Shown in pieces: positions 35,201 to 47,200 of a stretch of 64,000 nucleotides of DNA. Location: contig NC_088714.1 of NCBI RefSeq assembly GCF_963576615.1, forward strand, positions 3,224,001 to 3,288,000, given 5' to 3'. The stretch is from Watersipora subatra (taxonomy: Eukaryota > Bryozoa > Gymnolaemata > Cheilostomatida > Watersiporidae). The translations under genes were made by a program, and so were the position numbers. How positions within the stretch are numbered: the stretch's first letter is position 1; each line of letters opens with the position of its first letter. The notes beneath the pieces are model-generated. The model was not told the origin of the DNA. It searched no databases and saw nothing but the letters and a program-made list of their open reading frames with translations.

Positions 35201-38200
35201 TTGTCATGTGCAAGTCGACAGTTAGCTCTGCTAACAATAGTAACAAGAAGGTTGTACTAGTGTTTGCAAATTTCTGTCTTGTTGGCTGTTTAACGTCTTT
35301 TGCTAAGAGGAAGATTTTGCACCAGTATGATAAAATAACTCTATCAAACTTTCACAGCTTGTTAATACTTACCCTGGGACAAACTGTTTACAAACTTAAA
35401 GCACAAATAAGCTGAAAAGTGGTTAAAAAAACGATTTTTACATGATATGTAAGTACCTAGCTGCTATATACAAAACAAGACCTGAAAGATGAGAGCATAT
35501 GGCTTCCATATACAAAACAAGAGCTGACAGGTGAACATATGGATCCTATGTACAAAACAAAAGCTGGCAGGTGGGCAAGTGGTTCCTACATACAAGACAT
35601 GAGCTGATAGGCGAGCATGTGACTCCTATATGCAAGATAAGAGCTGAGAGGTAGGCATGTGGCTTTTATATACAATACAAGAGCTGACAGATGAGCATGT
35701 GGCTCCTATATACAGAACAAGAGCTGACAAGTGAGCATTTGACTTTTAAACACAAAACAAGAGCTGACAGGTGAGCATGTGGCTCCTATATACAGAACAA
35801 GAGCTGACAAGTGAGCATTTGGCTTTTATACACAAAACATGAGTTGACAGGTGAGCATGAGGCTTTTATATACACGACATGAGATGACAGGTGAGTATGT
35901 GACTCTTATATACAAGACATGAGCTGACATGTGGGCGTGGGGCTTCCGTATACAAGACATATGATGGTGCATAAGCCTTTGACTCCTTTGCACTTGACAT
36001 GAGACGGCACGCGAGCCTGTGGCTCCCACACAGCAGGTATCAAAACTAGTAGAACTCTGGCTAGTCAGTGATAAAACTGCACAAGATACTATTTAGACCT
36101 TACCATCGACCACAGACTCAGCCTTTTCCTCCAAGGTTTCAGAGTGAACGGTGGCTGGTGGAATGCTTGTGTCCATTGGAGTCGTCTTCATTTGCGACCT
36201 TCGGCATTGCTCTACATTCTTTTTGTTAGCTTCTATATGTGCCATTTCAGCTCCTATATTTATACAATGTAACGTTTTTTCTAATCTCTGTGACATTTGC
36301 AAGTATTTATCATGCAATTCATTGGTGTTTTGTACGTCCTTGACCTACCATGCGGCTAAAAATTTTAAATCTTACACAGCAGACTTATAAGTTTATCAGA
36401 GTCTCAAGTGGTGTATGTTATGCATAGCCTACATGTAAGTATGCTATGCATAACCTACATATGAGTATGTTATGCATAACCTACATGTACGTATGCTATG
36501 CATAACCTACATGTAAGTATGCTATGCATAATCTACATGTAAGTATGCTATGCATAATCTGCATGTAAGTATGTTATACATAACCTAGATGTAAGTATGC
36601 TATGCATAACCTACATGTAAGTATGCTGTGCATAACCTACTTGTAAGTATGTTATGCATAACCTACATGTAAGTATGCTATGCATAACCTACATGTAAGT
36701 ATGTTATGCATAACCTACATGTAAGTATGCTATGCATAACCTACATGTAAGTATGTTATGCATAACGTACATGTGAGTATGTTATGCATAACCTAAATGT
36801 AAGTATGCTATGCATAACCTACATGTAAGTATGCTATGCATAACCTACATGTAAGTATGCTATACATAACCTAGATGTAAGTATGCTATGCATAATCTAC
36901 ATGTAAGTATATTATGCATAACCTAGATGTAAGTATGCTATGCATAATCTACAAGTAAGTATGCTATGTATAACTTACATGTAAGTATGCTATGTATAGC
37001 CTACATGTAAATATGCTATGTATAAACTAAATGTAAATATGCTATTTATAAACTACATGTATATAGGCATGTACAAGCCACATGTAAGTACAAGCGCAAA
37101 CCATTACCTATGTCATTCTCAATGCCATCATAAAACAGACTGAGCATAGTCCAGGCTAGTACACTGTTAGGAGCAACATTTGTAGCAGCTTCAAAGAATG
37201 TCTCAGCAGCTTCAACTCTCTCCTCCATTGCACAGACTACGCCGTACAGCAGCAACCCATTGAGATGACTCTGATTTATCGATATACACTCCTGCAAGCC
37301 GACAAAATATTAGCATCTGGTGATGCCGCGAGCAAGTAATACAATTGATAATAAAGGAATGACAGCGCTAGACAGCAATGATAAGTTTTTCATAATGAAA
37401 AATGATACAAATTGTAAATAAAACAGTTGTACCATCATAACCTGATTATGATGGTACCTGAGCTGCACCTGAGCTGCAGACATACAGCTAAATCTGGTAG
37501 CTAGATGTATGGTTTTATCTTAGAGTACAGCAGCTCTCACTTCTTTGCCAGATTTTGTAAGCAATGTAATTAGAAAGTCACTCATTACAAAACTAATTAA
37601 ACTATGGTGAACTTCTAATTCTATACACAGATTTATTCAGTAGCGTTTATAACACATTTACATGACGGATGCTCCTAGGCAACTCTAATATCCGCATACA
37701 GTGCACCAAATATATCCCTTTGCTATACCTTGAAGCACTCTTCAGCCTTCTCTATGTCATTGATATAGAGATTGAAAGTTCCATAGTCAAACCAGTGCTC
37801 GGCATCCAACCGGTCCCGTGCTATTCGCTGTAAGGTCAAAGGTTAACAACTGACCAGACAAGAGGAGACAAACAACACAAAATATGTTCTTCAAAAAACA
37901 ATTCATTACTCAATGCATTGTTATATACATGTAGGTATTGCGTTATTTTCAACATAAGTGCAATGATTCAACTTTTTCATTTCGTTTCATTGATGTGTTT
38001 GAATACCATCGAATACATAAACATACTTCTCTAGATATCATATCAACTCTGAATCATGTAAGCTCTACTGCACTCAGTTCATCCTCTGACCTCCAACTAT
38101 TCCTCACCTCTTTGTAGTATTTGTCTGCTAGTTCAAAGTCTTCATTGACCTCTGCTTCTCTCGCAAAGTGCTTTAACTGTGTCGAGTCAGTCAAAGGTTT

Positions 38201-41200
38201 AGGAACGGGAGTTTTGTCCTCTAATGAAAGGAAATTGCTAAGGGCCACGTGCATCTGATCCACAAGGTAAACGTAAAGCTCGCTCAGAAATGTCTGCAAA
38301 TAGAGGCTCGATTGTTAATTTCAAAAGGCGTTAAAAAAATCTAAAAGTGGGTTTAATACATAAATCACCAATTTAATACAGGTGGTTGCAGAGATCCACA
38401 AATCATTTAAGAGACTAACATGAACGAGATGTAAATATGGCTATTTTACAGCAGAGTAGTTCATTACAAATCAGTTAATTCATGAGAATTCCCGCAGGAC
38501 ACGCACAGCAGCAACACAGATCAAAATGACATGATAAGCTCACTTGCAGCTGCTGTTGGCTCGCAAAGGTGGTCGTCTGAAGATACTTCTCTCGCACTAT
38601 CTTTATAACAGAGTGTTTGAGTTGCTCTTTGAATGCAAAGTATTTGCCAGATGAGTTGAGTTCATAAAGTAAGGCCTGTCTCTGCTCCTCTTTCGGCCCG
38701 GTTGTCGTCTGCATTGCCTTTCTCAGCTCTTCAAATGTTTCGCTGTCCCTAAATATTATTAAGCAATTTTAACAGACTTTCAACATTATTAACAATACAT
38801 TTAAATATATTGTTTCATGTTGGCAGATTCACCAAACATTATTTGGCTAAACTGGAGTCTGTTGTGAGTTTCTGGGCTTAAACCATCGTACCTGAATTCC
38901 TCAAGGATTAGCTGTGCCACATTCGCCACTTGACTGTGAAAGTCATCGACAGCTTTCTGAGCTCCATTGAGTCTCTTAGGAAAGGCGGGTCTGGGCGGGA
39001 TGTACTCAGCAACTTTTGCCGCCAGCTCCTGCGGAGGTCTTTTTGGTACCTGCAATAAGATGATTGATAGATGTTAGCAGCCCTTTGATGAGCTCAGTAC
39101 ATTACAATGCAAAAAATTACAGGAAAGAAAAACTCTTTTGATACGCTATTAACCATTAAATTGTAAGAGCTTGCTAAAATCTTTGATTTGACAAAAAAGT
39201 AAGCAAAGTGTATTGTATGCTTTAATAGAATATGTAAAGCTTTCTGTAATAGATGCTAACAGTTTCAAAACAGATAAAAGTTTAAAGGAAACGCATTCAT
39301 TTATGAGAACTTTCTGCGTGGTTGTAGTTCCAACTTTTGAAGGAACACGAGAGGAACCACTCCTACTCCTAGACCAATTCCTACTCACCATGGGTCTGGC
39401 GAGTCTTATCTCTAAGCTAAGATAGCTTTTGTGCTCTACATACTGCTGACCCTCGACATTCTGTGGAGCTTCATTCTCACCACCTCCATCAGGGGCTGCT
39501 GCTTTCAACTGAGCCGATGTCTATAATTTAATCCAATCACATTATCTATGAAGGAGATTAAAGCACTTTTCAGAATTAATTTTTACTAGCAGCCCTAAGA
39601 AAGAACAATATACTATTGTATTATAATTATTGTAAAACAACATATTATTGTATCATATACAGGCTCCACATTCTTATAAAGTATACCGCATGTATATAAA
39701 AGCACATCATGTAGAGGTAAAACATAGGTAAGCATAGTTGGGCCACAGATGCTAGAAAAAGGTTTTTGTAGCAGAAGCAGATAAACTCAAAAATGAAGCA
39801 TCGTAGTTACTGAAGCCAAGAAGGTTCGCTGAAGAAGGTCAGACGCTAACAAGCTACAAATACCGTACAACCTCTAATTGAACGCCACCTCTATTTGAAT
39901 GCCACCTCCAATTGACCGCCTCTAGAGAGGAAGGGTTGAAAAATAGAGCGCCATAGCGTTCAATTACAGGTTTTACGGTAGTAGCAATAACAAAGCAACA
40001 AGAAACAAAGAAGGAGCATCAGCCAGCTTTAATGTTGGCTGATGAATATGGGAGTACCGTCAGATTAACATTGTGAATGTTGACATGAGTAGATGTCTAA
40101 AACAGGAAGTGTTGATGAGACAGACACCAAAGAAGAGAGAGAAGAGAGAGGCGGAAATAATAAACCGAGGTACATAGAACACTATTAACATTAATAAAGA
40201 GTTATATAGAAGCTGAGATTCTTTGCTTCTTTGCTGTAGAAGATAATTAAATTATGCAGCTGTTTTGGAAATGTGATAGACTTACAATATCTCTATAATA
40301 AGTTTTTCCAAATGTAATTTGTGCTTCAAAACTATCGAGTAAATAAGCTCAAAAAAATAGTTTGATGGTTTAATAACATAATAAAAAATATTTATAACCC
40401 AATAATGAAAGCTCGTAGAGATTTATCAACTAAAAAGAAGACAAATCCTAGTTGGCTCAACAAAGCAATAACTTGAAGCAATTTGTAACAAAATCAGAGT
40501 TTTACCAAAGCCATGCATATTAGAAATACATAAATTTTTTACAGGTTTACAGGTAGGGAAGCTTAATCTATATTTAATATTTTATCCAGCACAATTTCAG
40601 TATTCAGAGCTAGCAACAGGAAACAGCGCAAAGAAGTGAGAGAAAAAGAGCGGTGAAACTAACATGTGGTGGGTGAGCATGAGGAGTGGCTTTAGCAAGA
40701 TGAGCGAGTGAAGGACTTGCACCTGTCAGAGGTTGGTTCATTCTACTCTAAAAGCAGCAATTGTTTTCCAAACTAGAGTTGGTTGAATGTGCCCTACTAG
40801 GAAAATATTTCTTATCTATGAAACTAAACTCTCAGGCTAAGAATCTATCTGTTAGTATTACCTTATCCATGAAACTAAACTCTCAGACTAAGAATATATC
40901 TGTCAGTATTATTTTATCTTTAAAACTAAACCCTCAAGCTAAGTTCTAACTTTAACTATATCTCACCCTTACAATACTGATATTGCTGATCTAACAAGAA
41001 CAGTTTGGTATAAAGTATGGCTGTAACACAACTGACTAGTATAACAGTTTATATACTAGCATCTACTTATTAGATAAATCAGGAGAAGATAACTCAACTT
41101 GTCTTGTTTACTATCAAATAAATGAGTCATAGATACATGTAAGTGTGTACAGCAAGGTTGACAATGAGGTAATTTTTGAGCATTGCTTACCCCCTTCTTG

Positions 41201-44200
41201 GGCTCAGATTTTTTATCCTTCTCCCCCTTCTTAGGATAAGGACTTGCTGCCCCTCGATTGATCTGATTATGAACGGCCTTGACAGCGTCATCGGCGGTGC
41301 CATGCTTGCGTCGGGTCTACAAGAGTTATTTACTGCTTGCTACTGATTCAGCTATAGAATAGTTTAGGTTTAAATTAAAACATTTGCCGAGTAGATAACT
41401 CCATTAGCAACTTTACTAATATTTTGAGGTTTTCTTTATCACGCTCAGCAACCCCATTCAGTTATTGGTTCACACACTAAACGGAGTTAGTAAAAGAAGG
41501 ATACATTATACAGAGAATCAGAAGCTCACAGCAAACTTGTTCGCTAACTTTGAAAATGATAATCTCATTTATTCAACAAGCCATACAAATGTGTGCAGCT
41601 GCCCTGTGGCTTTCTATCCACCTGAACTGTGGCACTAAAGTACCCCAAAGTCTTCCATATAACAAATAAACTAAAATTCAAAACATTTAAACGTAATTTT
41701 TGTTTTCAAGGTTTATTCTTTTTTTGGGATTTTATTGTTATGTTTCCATAATACTCACTCTATATAAAGATAGATGTATGCTTGAGATTGTAGGAAAGTT
41801 AGCATATCTTAATTGGTGTTAATTTTTTTCAAAGCATTTTACTAGATTCTTGAATACTTTTTAGATTTTTTTCCTTTTTACTTTCCCAAAACTATAAACT
41901 CTAATCATTTGAGTTTATGGTTCAATCATTTGAGTTATAAGAGCTCATCAAACAATCACAAATATTAGAGTCAATTTATAAAAAAAATTTAACATTTACA
42001 CCACTTAACAATATAAATACATGTAGATAGAATAATAAAAACAGCTACGTAGGTAGGAAAGATTCCAAACTTTAAATAAATACTAAAATTTGAGTTTAAA
42101 AATTTGCTTTATGAAATGTATTACAACTCATTATATCAAAGAAATACCAAATTAGAGTGAAATACTCTGTACATTTGCGCAGAGATGGTCAAATTTCATT
42201 TATCAACACTCAAGTCTTACTTCATCATTTGAGCTATTTTGTATAAGCAACAGAGACAAGCCAGGAATGAACAAAAGCTCTTTTCTAATGAAGAGTTCTA
42301 AACCTCAACTTAACAATACAGCACTGCAAGTAGCTGTGTATTGTAGCAACATCGATAGTGTGTTGGGGTGGTAAGGAAATATCTGATTTTATATTATAAA
42401 CTTAACAAGAGTGCCATACAACCAATCAGGGTAATTGAAGAGAAAGAATCATGCAGTGTGAAGGTGACGAAACCAATATATAGTGAAGAAATACAAGCTG
42501 TGAACAGATATAGCCACATACTGGATACTTCCCATGCACTAGGGCCCTAATTTGCTGTTGAACACAGACAGTTGCAAGTATTAGAAGCAAGACCGAAAAT
42601 GTTAAACTAACGCCATTTACAGTATTTACAGGCTCATATATCATATCTGTTTAACAGCGCGTGAAACGTACAAGACGAGCTTATAGAAGCTCATTTTGGT
42701 TAAACTAACTAAAGATAACTCTCCTAAAATCATATCATACTAACATCTTTCATTTATGGCTGTATATGCAAACAGTAAGTTTATAAACCTCTTTAGCCTA
42801 AGCTTTGAGGTAGTTGAATTTCTAATAAATCAGTAAAGCAGTTGGGGTGGAGGCAGTTCACACCCTCACTATGTCATTGAAGCAGTTAAGAGACTACACA
42901 TCTTCACTATTTAAAAATGATTAATGACTTTTTTTAATAAATCAAATTGGATTTATTTGAAGCTTCAAATGACCAATCAAGTTATAAGCAAGGAATTACC
43001 TTCTCCTGGTACTCATGTTCCATGTAGGGATAAATCTTATAAGCTCCTTTGATTCTGGTCACTAAAAGTTTAAAATAAAATGCTTTAAATTTTTTGGTAA
43101 AGCGAGGAAATGTTTCTGAGTAAGCAGTGGTTTACAACAAAACGGCGACATATTCAAGGTAACTGCAGTTTTGATTTTTTTACAATTTCTTTTTCATACT
43201 GGATGGGAATTGGCGATTGAGTGATAAAAACCTTCTTTTTATTACTGCTCAACCGCTATGGTGCCAGCATATTTAGTTGTATCAATGGCCTACAGCATCA
43301 ACACTATATTAGTATAAAGCCAGCAGTCACGTACCTCCTGGGTAAAGGAGAGGAGCTAGATTCACGTAAGCAACTCCGTGGTAGAACACCTGATGCTCTT
43401 CATCCTAACAATAAAATAACTGACAAAACTTAGCAAACTTGGACAGGAAATTTTAAAAATTTATCAAAAAAGCATGAGACAGCTGATACTCAAACAGAGC
43501 TGTGGGAAGTGTAATCAATAATGCGTAATGACTATGTAGATGTGAGATGGAATTTTCATAACAAACCGCGACAATGATAACAAATTGCGAAACAACGAAT
43601 AAGGCCGAACATAAAGTGAATTAAGAGGAAATAACTAGTGAAACTGAGGAATATGTGGCAGCATATATATGAGGCAGCGGAAAGATCATGCAAGCGTTGC
43701 CAGATTATATGTGTAGTGCATACTGACCACTCGCTGATCCTGCCGGAGGTAGACCTAAACCACAAGCATGGTTAAAAAGTGTTTCGGCAGCCATGCTTGT
43801 CCTTACTCTATGTGGAATAAACTAACAATAAAAGAACTTTGGCCGTAAACAAGAAACTGAATTCACTAATAAACGACTCAACAGGCTACCCTGATGTCTG
43901 CAGATGAGTAATGTAGCTGATACTATGCTGTAAGCCAGTAGCTATGTAGCACCAAATGGAATCAAGCAATGCGATTGGTTAATTTCGTTGCTTTTAAACA
44001 CATATTTCACCAATGATCATTGCCTCAAGTTGCTGTATAACTAAGACAGTACACGTTGTGTGGTAATTAGGGTCAAGAAAAGAGACTAGAGGTTAAGGAG
44101 TTACTACAATGTTGCTACTCAGTAGAAAAATGAAATAGAAGGGGGCCTGGTAAACCGACCCCAAGAACAAGAAAAAATTCTAACAGGCAACAAGCGACAT

Positions 44201-47200
44201 GCTCCTATAGTAAACAAAGTGGAAGCATATAAATTACTTTGCTCGTGGATGTCATCTGTAAAAGAAAGAAGCCATTAGATGGCACGAAACCAAAACAGGT
44301 ATAGATAAACCAACAGAAAACTAAATAAAGAGTTAAATATTAAATTTATTTGATGCAGGTGTTGTCTTTATAGATTTGTTGCTGATCACACGTATTTACA
44401 TCTAGATGCACTTTTACTGCTCGTAGATATACAGCGACATAATTTTTCTTGTGAAGATAGTTCAAGATACGCATACAAGCTGATGGTGTCAAAAATAATG
44501 AACTGATGTGCACATGGCATGTTCGTAGAGGGAATCTAAGGCTTTAGTATGGCACATTCTATTTTTGGAAAACCCACCAAGCGCTTCCTAAAAATGCTGA
44601 TATTACAAACTTTGATATGGTTGTAAAAAATTTGAAAGTCTCAAGAGAGAGAAATGGAAAAAATGGACTAAAATAATTGAAAGGCCTATGAAGCAGTTGA
44701 AGCTAGGGTCGTTAGATTAGCCAAAGTGTTTATTGTATCAAAGGATAGACTTAGATCTTAGATAGACTAGGATGACATAGATCTGGTGCTATTGCTTTTT
44801 ACTGATGTTACATCAGACCAGCCAAACTAAAATCAAATCAACTAACATTTGTATTACTTTTAATTAAACAAGGTCAAGGAGACCCTACGGGCTTCTGCGC
44901 AGCTCAACTCACCTTCTTGCCCTTTCCTCCTGCTGGCAGCGGCATCCTCATAACCTCTACAGGCCAGAGTCTATTTTTTGCAATCTTCTCTTGTAGCCTG
45001 CAAGCAGCATTACACTTGACCTCTAGAGAGGAGTTTTTTCAACCTTAAGCGGTTGTTTTAAGACAACTGAGAACTACTCATATATTTCAAGCATCACTGA
45101 CTGGCAGAAATTCACTTGATAGTCCTACTGACTGGCAGCAACTATTCACTAGCCCTATGAGCATCTTCGAGTCCTGAGATAGATAGGCTGCCAAAGTAAT
45201 AACAATTCTCTATCAAATCACACTAACTTCTATAACATGGGATAAAGCTCTGAAATCTTGGCTGAGATTTTATATTGCTTTCTTCATATGAAACATCATA
45301 ATTGTAAAACACTATATTATAGTGCTGTAAATAACTTACGATTTGCCGGCAGCTGGTTCAAGGAAACATCGCCGCTCAGTATTCCAGAGAACCCTGTTCT
45401 TGTCCTGCTCTGAGACAGTCCGGTGCTCTCTGTCCTCCTGTGACCGATAGTCACCATCTTCCTTGTCAATTGGATCCGTCGCCAGAAAACTATCGTATTT
45501 AGCGATAGCATATCATTATTCTGATATTTTGATTCATTTTTTTAAAATGATTATTTTATGTAACTCAACAAACAAGATTTTATGTACCAGCAGAGATCTA
45601 ATGCAAAATTAGTTAATGGCTGAGAAACCATCAGTTCCTTGATAATAAAAAATTAGTAGACAGACTACAAGAAGGTTTTTAATCAAACTCTGTTAACAAC
45701 ACCTTGACTTACAGAGACATCCTACAAGAGGTTGTGAAACAGCTTCTAAGAGAAGCATACCGTTAGATGTCTTTGATTTTTTAAAGCTATTGGTATCAAC
45801 CTTTCCATAGATGTACTATCCATAGATGTACTATGGAACTATAATAATTTTAATGTGGCGCTTACGGTGTATTATATTTACATTTATATTGCTCTAAGCT
45901 ATTTCAAAGTTAGACTAACCAAAGCTTATACAGGCAGAAAAAGAGGAGGTAACTACCTATATAAATCAATCGCGCAGATATACAGTATCATGTCTTTGGT
46001 GCATATTTGCTTAGGACTTTTCTTTTTGGATAGGACTAACTTTTGGTAACCTGGCAATCTAGTTCAAATCTTCCATGACTTTATGTCTAAAATACACAGA
46101 AAGTTACACAACATACACATACCTATGAGAAATGAAGTTAGCATTCCCTGGAAGAGCACTGGCTCCAGGAAGCAGCCATTTTTTTTCTTTGCACGGAGCT
46201 TCTTTGTCAATTCCTGGCTTGATCACACCGCCGCCGAACACAAGCGTAGATTCTCTCTGAAAATATTAAAAAGGAATAAATCACTGACAAGAATATTATG
46301 TTTATATTTTAGCGATATATTTTATATAATTTTAGTTTATATTTAAAGTGACAGGAAATAAGAAGTTTCTCCAGCTACACATACAGGCAAAAAATAACCT
46401 AGCTGTACGGAGCTAGTATCGATAACTAGGTTGCTTTTTTATAAATTACGTGTACTTTATAAACAAGAAATCATGCATATAACTACTTAAAGATATAAAC
46501 AGATGCCAGGCTACACAGTTGCTAGATATCTCTTAAATAGTTAAGCAAACCTCAGCATTGATGGGAAGGGGTAAGCTCGCCACATAGGCAAACTGCTGAT
46601 TGGAGAGCTGGAATGCCTCGGGCGGTGAGTAAAGGCTCTCTATCGTCACATCAAGAAGGTTTGTCTCTTGTGCAGATGCAGAAGAAATAAGGGGCTCTGT
46701 CACTGACAACTGTAAGTCCAGCTCTGGTTTAGGTATCTCTGAGGCTAAATTTTCTATCGGAGAGCCAGCGACCGAGTGGATAGTCAATGTTTGCTTGTCT
46801 TTCGTCTTGTCGGCTAAAAAATGAGAAAGCATGACTGTGTCAGGTGAACTGGTTCAATCGATAAACCTCATTGGTTGTAGTAAGTAAAGAAAGTTATGAA
46901 CACTTTCAGTTGATGCAACTGTAATCAGGAGCAAGAAACAAGACAAAATAAAGATTCCTTTGAATGCATGATAACTTTACAGATGGAGAGTGTTTAGCTC
47001 TGTCTTCTAGACTATGCTTGCAGAAATACTTGCCATTACCCAAGTGAGTTCCGTCCTAAACCTAATCATTCTCAAAAAGCTTAATTGCACTCCTCTATCA
47101 TGAACTAGTAAGTGTGATGGAGATATTTAACTGCATGTCTAGTATAATGTTACAGAAGAACCTTTAGAGTTAGGACTTATGGGTTTATTTAGTAAACCTC

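Noticed and set aside
36412-37065. Regular 26-bp repeats as a CRISPR-like array
   Set aside because: No unique spacers between repeats, and the surrounding genes are spliced animal genes.
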